Positions 24,002-34,838 of a DNA stretch of 64,000 nucleotides are shown piece after piece. Both the position numbers and the translations under genes were made by a program. The stretch's first letter is position 1. Every line of letters begins with the position of its first letter. The DNA is from Eudorina sp. 2006-703-Eu-15 (lineage: Eukaryota > Chlorophyta > Chlorophyceae > Chlamydomonadales > Volvocaceae). The notes below the pieces were generated by a model. That model saw nothing but the letters and a program-made list of their open reading frames with translations. It did not search any database and was not told the DNA's origin. The DNA is taken from contig BDSI01000001.1 in assembly GCA_003117195.1 (NCBI GenBank), positions 1,567,765 to 1,631,764 of the forward strand. Reading direction: 5' to 3'.

Positions 24002-27000
24002 TCACGGCAGCAAACACGCACCCGCGTTGGCACGCGCATCTGCCGATGACGTACTGCCGCCGCCGCCAGATGAACCGCTGGTGGTGCCAGAAGCGCCGGC
24101 AGTGCCGCCACTGCCGCCGCCAGATGCGCCGCTGGTGGCGTTGCCGCCCGCCGTTGCGGCGCCAGCACCACCGGTGGCGGCACCCCCGGTGGCCGTACCA
24201 GTCGCATTGGCATACACGGGTAAGCCGCTTGAAGTCCTGGAGTCCGGGAACGAGGGGTTGAGGGGCGGGAGGGACCCAGGGATACTGTCGCGGATGCTGC
24301 TGCTGCGGACAGCAAGGAGAGCGCCGCGACCACCCACGTCCACCTCTTATCGCGAAACAACATTTACGACGATGTGCACCCTCCGCTATCCCGGCTGCGT
24401 TGCACCCCGGGCTTCTTGTACGGAAACGTGCGGTTGAGGAGGACGCGTTGGGGGAGAACCACCTGTGTGTGTGGTTGTGGGATGAGGGATGCAGCTGCGT
24501 GTAAACAGCTAAACACCCACGATCGTGAACTCTAGCCCAACCTCCCTCCCTCACTTGTAGGCGCAGCTGCCGCCGTTCTCGTAGCCCCACAGCCGGCCCA
24601 GCGAGTCGGCGGTGGAGGAGGTGACGTTGGGGCTACACGTGGGCGCCGACTCCCAGGACACTGCCGTACGAGACAAGAGGGACGAGCACAGAGCATGCCG
24701 TACAATAACACGTCTTGAGAGTTCTGCAGGCGTGGCCGTCAAAAGCGCGGCCGTGGCCGTGATCTGGGCCGCGTATTCAACGCGCCCACGCCCACAAACT
24801 CACCGGGAGTACGGTACCTTACCTTCTCCCCAACCGCCCCTACGCAGCCGGGAATTCGCCCGAGCCCCGAGGGAACCGTGCCCGACTGGGTGCCTGCTGC
24901 CGGGCGCATGTACAGACCCTCGCAGCGCCCCCCTGGGGCCACGACCCTCTGAAGGCTCCGACTGCTGTTGCTGTGCGCGTTGCCAACCACCCGATCCGAC
25001 CTCCTGCCGACCCAACCGCCCGCCGACCCGACCTAACCTACTACCTACTGACCCAAACCTAACCTAACCTACCGACCCCCGCCTCGGCGGCCGCGGTGGC
25101 GTTGGCGGTGATGTTCTGCTTGCTGCCCTCGGGTGTGCCCACGCAGGACTTGTACTGCTCCGAGTTGACGGCGAACACGTCGCACTCGCTGCTCACCACC
25201 TGGCCGGCACCCGCCACTGAGACGCCCTGGGGGGGCCCCCGGGGGGGGGGGCGCCCAAGCAACGTCGGGTAAAACTAAAAATAGAAACCCGAAACGAACG
25301 TCGGGTGGTAGGGCAAGCAATGTGGGGTACACAGCAAGCAAATATGGGGTGTAGGAAATTGGTAGACTTATTCAGACTGTGCAGCTGCCAGCGCAAAGAT
25401 CCGTTGAGGAGCGTTGGGTAGCTGGAAGGAGGGCCGGCGGGTGGGAGGGGAGGGCGGGGTGCGGTAGGAGGAGACGGGAGGGGCCTAACGTTCGGCACCC
25501 CGGAGGGACCCATGACATGGCGTGGACGAGCTGTATGTAGCAGGCCATCAAGGGATCTCGTCCGTACGTACGACCAGGTCGTACCTGTCCTACGGCGGTG
25601 GCGGGTTGACCGCCGGTGGAGACGGCAGCTGTGGCGGAGGCGGGGGAACGGGGAAGCCGACGGACGGGAGCGGATGGGCCCGGTCGCCGATGAACGGCAC
25701 CGTACGGCGACGCGTGGGTCCGTACGATGCAGCGACAAAGGGCACAAACGGGTGTAAGTCACGAGCACGGCCGGAAACGGGGCCACGGGCAAGGCGCCAC
25801 AAACCGCTGCAGGAATGGCGGCTCGCTCAGCACCTGTCAGCAGCCCCCCTCACAACGCCGTGAACGTCACGTCACGCTCATAACAACGGCCTTGAGCTGG
25901 GCACCGACTATCCGCAGCTGTCGGCGGCACCTCGCGCCCGCCCCGCACCCCCCAACACGCCCACCGGCTATCTGTTAAGTTCCCCGGCCCTCGGCAATCG
26001 GCTCTCGGAAATCGGCCTTCGGCTCCAGCTCCAGCCCCGGCTCCCCCCGGGAGAGGCAGCCGCAAGGTCGCCGGCAGACGGTCAGTCGGCTGCCGCAGCA
26101 GCGGCAGCAATCCACCTACGACCCACTTGCTGGAGGATCTCACCCGCGGTCAGCTGAGCTGCGCAACCCCACCCCACCGCACCCCACCCCACCCCACCCC
26201 GCCCACCGCAGACCGCACCCACAGCTGGGTGTGTCTGGGCTGTTTGTTTTAACCCCCACTGCACACACAGCTGCTCAGCCGACAAGCCCAGAGGGAGTGC
26301 GGTGCGCACTCACTCGAGCCGACGTTGGACGATGCCGTACCCCCGGGAGCGGCCTCAGCGCGGGACACGGCCACAGCGTTGGCCTGGTGCAGCCGCCGGC
26401 CTGAGGGGATCGATGCCGCGCGGCGGGCGGCGGGCGGCGGGTGGCGGGTGGCGGGTGGCGGGGTGGGGCAACAGACCGACCGTATCAAGTACGGCCCCAC
26501 CGGCAACCTGAAGTTCAGACTCTGGAGTCCACTATAGCCTTTCTTCGCGTTGTACTTGCTGTTTACAAGTACATATGTACCGCGAAGAAAGCCTGCCGCA
26601 GGAGCCCGGCTCTCCACGCCACAGGCTTTGGACGCGTTCGTGGCTTCGTGACCCATTTTGCGATGCGGGTGGCGGCGGGACAAAGGCGTAGTTTCGGTCG
26701 TACTCCCAGAGCCGCCCGCGAAGTGACGGCCCCCGGGGGCTGTGCCCCGCCACCGCTGGGGTCACACGGGCCGCCATGCCGAGCACCGCACAGTCCCGTT
26801 CTCCCGAACATTGCGGAACAAACCAGGAAGATAAGATGGGTCGTGCTCTCGCAGTAAGAACCCAGATCAGAAACGTACAGAATCGACAGAATCGGCTCAA
26901 ATGGCACAGAGAGAGAGAGAGAAAAAGAGAGAGAGAGACCTGGGCTCGGTCGGGCGGGTTCCTTTTCTAAACACAGGAGAGAGAGAGAGAGAGAGATAGG

Positions 27001-27172
27001 ATGCAATCTGACACGTGGCCCCGAGGATCGAAGAGTGATGCAGTGAGAAAGGCACGCGAGACCACCACATACCCTTTCGATTGTGCCGGCTGCCGGCGGC
27101 TGCCGATGCCGGCGCGCCGACCAGCAGCGCGGCCGCAAGCAGCGCCAGCAGGGCCCGGCTGTAATCGCGCAT
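24002..27172 (-). CDS. Secreted Cys-containing, sequon-rich protein with SWESAPTC...GRLWGYE...SCAYK signature (237 aa)
   Basis: Minus-strand exons 27073-27172, 26314-26400, 26127-26158, 25073-25226, 24555-24660 and 24002-24236 keep frame (714 bp). The first exon encodes a classic signal peptide: MRDYSRALLALLAAALLVGA followed by PASA, with cleavage expected near residue 25. Residues about 74-160 carry four Cys (SECDVF, KSCVG, PTCSPN, GSCAYK), N-glycosylation sequons (NIT, NAT, NVT) and the block DSLGRLWGYENGGSCAYK, which resembles a motif of extracellular proteins of volvocine algae. The last about 78 residues are a Gly/Ala/Ser/Thr linker with more sequons. Likely in the wall or extracellular matrix; no catalytic motif was seen. 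The 32-bp exon 3 and the exon 3-4 join rest on phase and donor consensus only. Head-to-head with the VIPP gene. Confidence 0.68.
26908..26998 (+). repeat. Two GA microsatellites flanking a dispersed motif copy
   Basis: GAGAGA runs at about 26908-26938 and 26977-26996 flank a reverse copy of the CCCGCCC/TAAACACA motif (26941-26976). All lie in intron 1 of the secreted-protein gene. Confidence 0.75.
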
Positions 27173-28075
27173 GGCAATACGGAGTATCGACAAAGCCGCT
27201 GGGGCCCGACCCTTGGCGATGGTGTGCCGGGTGTTGGGTGACTACGATGTATGAAAGTTGCTGGCTGAAAGGCAGGATTGACCGGATAACGGGCAGAAAT
27301 GCGAGCACGCTATAGGTGCGCCTCGGAACTTCACTGTGTAGAGTGCGCCTTTTCCGTGATATGAAGGCGAGTATGTTTGCCCGCTGAGGGATCGTGTCAT
27401 GGGGCGATTTGGGTTCCGAAGACTGGTTCCGAAGGTTCCGGCCGTCCGAGGCCGTCACAATTACCCCTACCTTCTCTGAGGCGCAACGCGCTAAGCATTA
27501 CACACACCAAGCAGTCGTTTGTATTAGTTCTTACTTTCATATACAATCTTTCGCCCGCCAAGGGTGTCCGCAAGTGAGACTAAATTCAAGCGCACCCACG
27601 GGTCGCTGGTTTGCGGTCCTCGTTTAGCCAAACGTTATCCTCAGCGCCAAGTTCACACATAGATCAATTTTTGAAGCTTTCCTTTTTCATCATCTTGTCA
27701 GGCTCAACTGCGTTCCTCTGAAAGCAGGTCGCCGGCAAGAATGGCGTTGCAGTTCTCCGGTAAGCGAGCATTCCAAGCAGGCTCAAGTTATGATATTGCA
27801 GCTCTCAACCGCATGGTCACCAAACCCACTTAGGGCTGCGGTGTATTCTGAACTGGTGGAGAACATCGTCGTTCGCGGGTCTCCTGTATTTGGTCGTCTG
27901 CGCAGCATGCGCTGATAACCTCTGATAATCTCCTGCGCTAGCTGAGCGACCATGTACTGCATCTGCGCTTTGAGCAGGTGGAATGCGGACGCAGATCGCT
28001 GGTGTCAGTCGTCGTCCACCTTTGTCAACAGCCGCTGCAGGCGGAACGTATTCGAGCCCGCACGCTCGGCCAACA
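27173..28075. promoter_or_regulatory. Divergent intergenic region between the secreted-protein and VIPP genes
   Basis: About 0.9 kb between head-to-head start codons must carry both promoters and 5' untranslated regions. The 27480-27800 part is AT-rich. No element could be assigned with confidence. The VIPP frame is open upstream to 27983, so its 5' boundary is soft. Confidence 0.5.
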
Positions 28076-31000
28076 ATGATCCGCTGCAGCATCAGCCATA
28101 TGCAGCATGGATCTAGGACTTCCATCACAGCCGCCACGCCGGCGAGAGCGTCTGAAATTAAACTCTGCGCAGCAACCGTCGCCGGCTTCCGGGGCCAGCA
28201 CTGCGGTGCCGTCCGGGTCTCCGCCTCCGGCCAGAGATTCTTCTCCGCCGTCGCTGTGGCGGGCAAGCAGGTCCGGCGGCTGCGGGGCGGCGGCGGCGGC
28301 GGCGGGGCGCCCATGCAGCGCCTGGCGGCGCCCCGGCGTGCTCCCGTGCGCCGTACGGGCCGCTCCAGGGTGGCGGTTTCCGTGTCCGCCAACCTCTTCA
28401 CCCGCATCTTCCGCATCGTCACCAGCTTCTTCAACGGTCTGGTCGAGAGCTTCGAGGACCCGGAGGTGGGGGCGGCGCGGCAGACCCCGGGGCCATCACC
28501 AGCAGGGCGGGAAATCAGCGCGAGCAGCGCGTTGCGCGGGAAGCTCTCTCCGCACCGCTCGAGGAAGCTGGGCCAGCGCCGATGCTGCTGGTTTGTTCCT
28601 CCTAGCTGCCCCTCACTGCACTGGGAGAGTCGGCTGCTGGGCTGTTGATGAATGGGCTAAAGGCCCGCCGAAGGGGACGACAGGGGCAGCTTGACGAGGA
28701 CCGTTACACTGCACACGAGAGCACCACGCCGCGACGCGCGACGCACCAGCCCGGAGCAAAGAAACGAAGGGCAGAGCCACCAAAAGGCGGACAAGCCCGC
28801 AAAACCGGCACCCGCGACGAAAGCGGACGAAACCCCCAAGCACAACAACCGCGAGCGCGCGCGGCGCACCAAACAGCAACCCAAGCTCCGGGCGCAGGCA
28901 ACCCGCCTGAACACAAAAAAAACGGGCCGACAAACCCCGACCGCAACCCCTCTGATTCCCGCAACGAAAGGCCGGCCAGGGCAAACGCAGCGGGGAAAAA
29001 ACGGGAACAGGGGCGCCACAAGGCCAAAAACACCCCACCGCCGCCCCGGCCAGCAAAACCGAACAACACCCCAACCCACCTGGCGGAGGGCTGGCCCCTT
29101 ACCGCCCACGGCCCCGTGGGGCGGAGGGCTGATCCCGGCCCGCCAGCACGGCCGTCTGTCAACTACAACAGCCACCCAACAATCCCCCTTCCCCCGTAGA
29201 ACGCCCCCACACGGAGGCGCAGACGCAGCCGGCGCAGCCTCCACCACGGCGCGTGGCCACTAGGCGGGGGCGGGGCGCGAGCCGGGAGGCTCGGGCAGGG
29301 CGGGAAAGTATGTCACTCACGGCGAGTGAGTGCTCTCGTGAAGTGAAGGCAGAATGCCTGAACAAAGCGAGAGCCAGAGTTAAGGCTCTGGTCAGCTGTA
29401 CGACGTCGTAACAAACCAAGCTCAGTCTCTACGTTCGCTTTGCTCCTTCGAGACTAAGCAACCGTGTTGAAGTCATGCGCTTCGCGCACATCCCTTACCA
29501 CCGCGAGCAGCAGATTTCTGATGTACGGGACAGCAAACTCGCGCATGCGTACATACGGCCATGTCGATGCACTCGGACGCCTAATGCGGCGCACGTGCAC
29601 CCGTGCATCGGTAACTTTGTGTCGTCTGCCGTACACACGTACAACCCCCCCAGAAGCTTCTGGATCGTGTGGCTGAGGAGATGCAGGAGGACATGATCCG
29701 AATGCGGCAGGTATGGCAAGAGTCGAGACTCGAGAGCCGTGTGGGTGTGGGCCGTGCCGTTTCCTTAGGCCACACCCGAGGTTTGTGCGAGGCGTGTACA
29801 ACAAACGTAACAGTACAACACAACATCACGGTAACCATGGTTCACGTGTCAGCCATGTGTTGCAGCTCGAAAGCAGCCACGTGAGTGACGTGCATTACCG
29901 GGCAATCCGAGGCACCAGCCGATATGATGACACAAGGTACTTGCTTGGAGAGCTCCCCTTCCCAAGAACCCGCCACCGCGCCCGCGCGCCCCACATCCGC
30001 CCGCCCCAATCGGCCCGCCCCCATACGCCCGCCCCATGCGCCCGCCCCTCTGACCCGTTCCCTTCCTGCCGTACAGGCCACAGCGCAGGTGATGGCCAGT
30101 CAGCGGCAGCTGGTCGCCAAGCAGAAGTCGCTGCAGGTGCCGTACAGGAGGGGGCTGGGTGCGGAAGGGGCAAGGCCCGGTGGCTGGCGTTGGAGGGCAC
30201 GTGGAGGGACAATGTGGGTTGGGGAGAAACCCAGTGTGCTACAACAGGCTCACTGTCTTAGTGTCCCAGGTCGTTGACCCAAATGCGAAATCCGTCGATG
30301 CGCTGCACTTGTGTGTTTTGATAAAGAACCCGCCCAACCCAGCCCAGGGACTGACCTACTTGCCGTTAAGCTTCATGTGTGTGTTTAGATAAGAGACCCG
30401 CTCGACCCAAACCAAGCGCCAATATACTTCCCATATTCACCTGCAAATTGGAAAACATGAAACCAGCAACAAGGCTGCATGTGTGTGTGTATGTGTCGTA
30501 CAGACGGGCGCTGACCAATGGCTGGCCCGCGCCGAGCTGGCGGTCAGCCGGGGGCAGGACGACCTGGCCCGGGAGGCGCTCAAGCGGCGGAAGGTGCTGC
30601 AGGAGGACGCGGGTGGGTGCCAGCCTGACGGGAGGGGAGGGGGGCCTGGCGGGAGGGAGACGAGGAGCGGGAGGGGGGCCTGGCGGGAGGGAGACGAGGA
30701 GCGGGAGGGGGGCCTGGCGGGAAACAGCGTGTGCTGGTGATGGAGCGTGTACCGTACTGTACAGGTTGCCCCTGGTTGATGTCCGCAATGCGGGGTGCTG
30801 GGCGTTGCCGTGTCCGTGTCCGTGTCTGTATGTGTGTGAACCCCGAAGGTGGGTGTGTTCTCAAACCCGCCGCTCCTGGAGTCCGCCCATCGGGGGGTGG
30901 CACGTCCGCGTCTGCTCGCTGTGTCGACCCGCTCTGCGCCTTGACCCCCGCCCCACCGGTACGAGTACCGGTTCCTCTCCCAGTTCTACCTGCCGAATGT

Positions 31001-32236
31001 TTCCGAGGTGGCGAAGCAAGTCTTACTTGCTTTCCGCTGGACGGATTTCCTATCCCCCTCCCCCCGACCGCCTCTCTCCCCCCCCCCACACACACACACC
31101 GCGCCACCCCCAGACCGGCTGGGTGAGCAGGTGGCGCTGCAGACCAACGCCCTGGAGCAGCTGCAGGTGGGGCGGGGCCGGGCGGGCGGGCGGGCGGACT
31201 GCCTGGCTGCCTATCTCGCTGGCTGTCCGTTTGGCTCGTCGGCTTGCTGGCGGGCTAAGTACTTGGCACTCGAGGGCAACTGGGAATAGCAGAGTAACTC
31301 TAGAGGAGCGGCACCGCCCCGGTACTGGGCAGCGACGTCTCCGGCTCCCGTCTGCCGCCGTCCCTTTTCTGTTGCCCCCGCGACTGAGCTGCACGTCACC
31401 ATGCCGTACATGTACGGCCCCGTACTGCATCGCAGGCGAACATCCGCGTGCTGGAGGGGAAGATGGGCGAGGCGCGGAGCAAGAAGGAGACGCTCAAGGT
31501 CGGCCTTCCGCCTGGGCCCAGCCTGCGGGTTGTTCGTTTGAAGACATATCCGCGGGACGTGCACAGCGACTGGCCGCATGCACAGAAAGGTCGCATGCCT
31601 TCGAACAGGCTCCGAAACCGCCTCAGCTGTCCCAAGGTTGCATGTTACGGGTTGGTTTGATGGTTTGGGCCCGCCTGCGCGGGTGCGGTAGACCGGGCCT
31701 CGCCCCGTCACGTGGTGCAGACGGGAGGCCACACCGTATCCTGTGGCCAGGTCTGTACTGCGTACAAGAAAAGCTGTCGTACTGTCGTACTCCCGCAGGC
31801 CCGCGCCGCGTCCGCCAAGACCTCCCTGGCGCTCCAGGAGATGATCGGCGGGCTGCAGGTCCGGTCAGGTGAGGGGCCGGCCCATCTCTTGGCGCACAAC
31901 GGCACACACCCAGGCATGCCCCACCGCTGGGATTGGCGTGCTTGTAGACTTTCAGGGGAGATCTCCCACCATGAGAGTAACTAACGAACTTCCGGAGGAC
32001 TGCAACAATACCAACAATAACAACTTCTACTTCCGCTCCCTTGCCCCGCCTTCCCCCGCTTCCTTCCTCAGGCACCAGCTGGGCGGCCTTTGAGAAGATG
32101 GAGGAGAAGGTGGCCCAGCTTGAGGCCCAGGCGCAGACCGCGTCCGCGCTGGTGGCCCCCGACTCCCTGGAGCGCCAGTTCGCGGCCCTGGAGGGCGACA
32201 CCGGAGTGGACGCGGCGCTGGCGGCGCTTAAGAGGG

Positions 32237-32267
<31 letters not shown>

Positions 32268-32594
32268 CGGTGCGGGGGTGCGGGGGCCCCGTGGTTGGTG
32301 GGTGGTCGTCTCTGGGTCCCGGCGCAATGGTGCGAGGGGGGGGAGTTGTGACTCGGCACACCGCCTTCCGCCCCGGCCCGTGATGCTCTGGCTCCTTCAC
32401 TCCCTGTTCCTCGGCTCCACACTCCTTGCTCCCGGCTTCCGACTGCCTGCTCCCGGCTGCCGGCTCCCCGTGCAGGTTCGCCCAAGCCCCTGCCCCCCAC
32501 GGTGGAGCCGCCGATGACGGGACGGCCGCTGCGGGACGTGTTCGACCCACTGGAGCGGGAGCTGGAGGACTTGCGGCGGAGGGCGCGGGAGTGA
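28076..32594 (+). CDS. VIPP: VIPP/IM30 (PspA family) membrane-remodelling protein of plastids
   Basis: ESCRT-III-like protein that forms rings and rods for thylakoid membrane maintenance. Exons 28076-28465, 29654-29710, 30077-30136, 30504-30612, 31114-31166, 31436-31498, 31799-31868, 32072-32269 and 32476-32594 join in frame. After a plastid-targeting leader, helix 0 reads ANLFTRIFRIVTSFFNGLVE (amphipathic). Family blocks follow: MQEDMIRMRQATAQVMASQR, ARAELAVSRGQDDLAREALK, ARAASAKTSLALQEM and AAFEKMEEKV. The chain ends with a separate C-terminal helix (DPLERELEDLRRRARE), the VIPP-specific extension absent from PspA. Exon 8 has a CAG run giving nine Gln. VIPP1 and VIPP2 cannot be told apart here. 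The start is uncertain: 28076 has a good context, 27983 and 28313 are alternatives. Confidence 0.9.
28649..29464. mobile_element. Probable transposable-element insertion (solo-LTR-like) in VIPP intron 1
   Basis: This roughly 816-bp block differs sharply from the flanks: its plus strand is strongly A/C/G-biased, poor in T and rich in AAAA and CCCC runs, so long frames stay open on both strands without recognisable proteins. The direct repeat TGTTGA lies at 28643-28648 and 29465-29470, fitting a target-site duplication. The right end has short inverted repeats (for example ACTCACGGCGAGTGAGT and AGCCAGAGTTAAGGCTCT). No integrase or reverse transcriptase is present, so it would be non-autonomous or a solo terminal repeat. 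Confidence 0.45.
30311..30413 (+). repeat. Two tandem copies of a dispersed TGTGTTT..GATAA..ACCCGCCC motif
   Basis: Copies at 30311-30347 and 30376-30413 lie in intron 3 of the VIPP gene. Related copies occur at 26941-26976, 47520-47560, 56346-56379, 57181-57219 and 59389-59425, in either orientation. Confidence 0.55.
32239..32265 (+). repeat. CAG trinucleotide run encoding nine Gln in VIPP
   Basis: Nine perfect CAG codons lie in the linker between the PspA-like core and the C-terminal helix, directly before the donor at 32270. Confidence 0.9.
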
Positions 32595-34163
32595 GGGGGG
32601 CGGGTGCATGGGGCTAATGGATGCGTGTCCCTCGGGAGCGATGGATCGACTGAGGCGGAAGACAGCGAGGACGAGCGCTAGACGAGCAAGGAGGCCGCGA
32701 CCCGGCAACGTTGCCGGGGGAGGAGGGGCCCAAGGACTTGAAATAGAGGTGCTGGGCTGCAGCGCGGATGCGGCGGGGTTGAGACAGCCAAAGGGTGACG
32801 GTGACACTTGCTCGGGTTGCGAATACTGTCGGGTACGAAAGTGTCGGCTTGGGAGAATGTCCGGCAGGGCCGTCGAGTGCCGTAGTGGTCGTAAGTGCTG
32901 CCCTGTGCGGCCCTGGGATGGGACGTGGGGGACCGGTGGGAGCGGAGTCGCAGCGCGATGCCGTGCTCTCCTGGGTCTGATCGTTCAAACATAGAGCTAG
33001 TGGGGAGGTGGGCAGCCGTGGCCGTGGCAAGGAGCTCCTCCCTGGTGGTTTGGCTGGTTAGGGGTAGGCCTCGGGGGCCTGGGTGGGCCCAGAGTAGGCC
33101 TGCGCGGGCTGCCTCGAGTGCCGAGATGCGTCGAGTATGTGCGGCGCGGCGGTTTGGATCGGGGCGCGCGCAACTTCACGAGTTTTTGATTTAAGCATTG
33201 CGGTAAGGGAACCTGGTTGAGCCATGTTGTCTCTTTAGGCTTTAGTGATGGCATTCAGGCTGTGGTGCGTTGTGGTGTTGGTGGGAGATCAATGCCCCCG
33301 AACAACCGATGCGCGTCCCGCGGGCGCAGAGCTGCAGGTTGGCTGTCATGAACGGCCAGGGCCGGCGCTTCTTACGTTGGCTCGCCTGGGGGAATCCGTG
33401 GATCAGGTGCGCCTGGAGTCCCTGGTGAACGTAAGGCAAATGTGAATGTAACACAGTAGGAGCATGGAGGCCCATGAATCCGATGACGGTTGCTACTCCT
33501 GGCTAAGGTGTCGAAGCTTTCGGCGTTTCGGTCCGTCGGAGCTCATCTTGGCGACAGGGACACCAGACATGCGTAATATATTGACGACATGGCCGTGGAC
33601 ATATACACCATTTCGTGCATTTGAACTATGTATTACATTTATGAAAGTTGCAGCTCGAAGGGTACGTACTGCAGGAAGGTGGAACACCGCGTCGCGCGGG
33701 CCTGCGCGGGCACCTGAGTGCCCACGAACAACATGAAATAATTAAATAAATTTAAAAAATAAAACACTTGAAATTACGAAAGTGTTTGGTGTTCGATTTG
33801 GCTGGGGCGATTGCGGGTGGTGCGGTGTCCTGGCCTCGCTGTCCTTGGCTGCTACCCCTGCGAGGTCCGGCCGCATACGTGTCCCTGCAATCGGCCGTTT
33901 CCCTGTGATATATGTGATATATAAATTATGTTTTATTCGTAAGACCGGGCTACATTCCTGCGCACACGACCGCATAATTATCAACGACGAACGAACACAG
34001 CCTCAACTGCCGCCTCAGTCCGCTGAACACCTCTATCACCACTATCTTTCCCTAGCAGTCAGTCGTCAGCTTATCACAAACACGAGCTGTATTGAGATCT
34101 TTTTGTATCAGCTCGAGCTCCTTGTCCATCATTGACGGATTCAGTACTGTACCTTCCTGCACG
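32595..34163. other. Intergenic region between VIPP and the SAR1-like gene
   Basis: Holds the presumed VIPP 3' untranslated region and the promoter of the SAR1-like gene. The part after about 33700 is AT-rich (AATTAAATAAATTTAAAAAA at 33739-33758). No coding exon is supported. Confidence 0.5.
33447..33451 (+). terminator. Candidate TGTAA poly(A) signal for VIPP
   Basis: First clear TGTAA seen downstream of the VIPP stop, about 850 bases after it. Confidence 0.35.
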
Positions 34164-34838
34164 ATGTTTGCCGTCAGCTGGTTCAACGACATCCTCTCCT
34201 TTCTCGGCCTGCGCACCAAGCGCGGCGCCAAGCTGCTGCTCCTCGGACTGGACAACGCCGGCAAGACCACCCTGCTGCACCTCCTCCGCGACGACCGAAT
34301 GGTGCAGCACCTGCCCACCCAGCACCCCACCTCCGAGGAAATCGTGCTGCCCGGCGGCATCCGCTTCACCGCCTTCGACCTGGGGGGCCACCAGCTCGTG
34401 CGCTGCGTCTGGCGCGACTACTTCCCCGCTGTGGACGCCGTGGCCTTCCTAGTCGACGCCGCCCAACCCAGGCGCCTCAGCGAAGCGCGCGCCGAGCTGG
34501 ACGCACTCCTTTCAGAGCCCTGCCTGAGTGACGTGCCCTTCCTCATTTTGGGCAACAAGATCGACCTCCCGGGAGCGATCTCCGAGGATGACCTCCGGGA
34601 GGCCCTCGGCCTGGGTTACGTCACCGCGACGTCGGGCGGCGCGGGCCCGCGCGGCGGGGCGAAGGGCTGGGGCGGCTGGGGTCTGCAGGGCTGGGGTCTG
34701 TCGCGGCGCGCAGAGGCGGCCACCGCAGCGCTGGAGCCCGGTTTGGCAGCCCGGCCGGTGGGAGTTTTCATGTGCTCCCTAACGCGGCGCATGGGGTACG
34801 GCGAGGGTTTCCGGTGGCTGGCGCAGTACATCAAGTAG
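34164..34838 (+). CDS. SAR1-type small GTPase, divergent intronless copy with a Gly/Trp-rich insert (224 aa)
   Basis: SAR1 GTPases start COPII coat assembly at the endoplasmic reticulum. The single exon opens with the amphipathic N-terminus [16 protein letters not shown] and has all nucleotide motifs: GLDNAGKTT (P-loop), [10 protein letters not shown] (switch I Thr), FDLGGHQ (switch II with His), NKID and [17 protein letters not shown]. It is 32 residues longer than the neighbouring SAR1; the extra residues (about 155-196) sit just before the last strand and include [11 protein letters not shown]. The usual VDSADRERF has become VDAAQPRRL. The start at 34164 aligns with the start of the second copy; the frame is open to an earlier ATG at 34092. 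Coding is very GC-rich, unlike the second copy. A functional but specialised paralogue is likely. Confidence 0.88.
   Translation: MFAVSWFNDILSFLGLRTKRGAKLLLLGLDNAGKTTLLHLLRDDRMVQHLPTQHPTSEEIVLPGGIRFTAFDLGGHQLVRCVWRDYFPAVDAVAFLVDAAQPRRLSEARAELDALLSEPCLSDVPFLILGNKIDLPGAISEDDLREALGLGYVTATSGGAGPRGGAKGWGGWGLQGWGLSRRAEAATAALEPGLAARPVGVFMCSLTRRMGYGEGFRWLAQYIK

Noticed and set aside
24240..24363. Hydrophobic minus-strand frame beginning MLFRDKRWTWVVAALSLLSA
   Set aside because: Looks like a signal peptide but is in a different frame from the joined exons and sits in the intron before the last exon of the secreted-protein gene; no continuation was found.
25020..25075. CCTAA-rich tract resembling telomere repeats
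   Set aside because: Units are irregular and differ from the TTTTAGGG-type repeat known for Chlamydomonas; it lies at the edge of an exon of the secreted-protein gene.
28657..29247. Long overlapping open frames on both strands (184-196 codons)
   Set aside because: They arise from the T-poor strand bias of the block; the translations are low-complexity and match no family. They are treated as part of a probable mobile element.
30960..31010. Short coding-like peptide before VIPP exon 5
   Set aside because: It does not fit VIPP alignment and would break the phase between exons ending at 30612 and starting at 31114.
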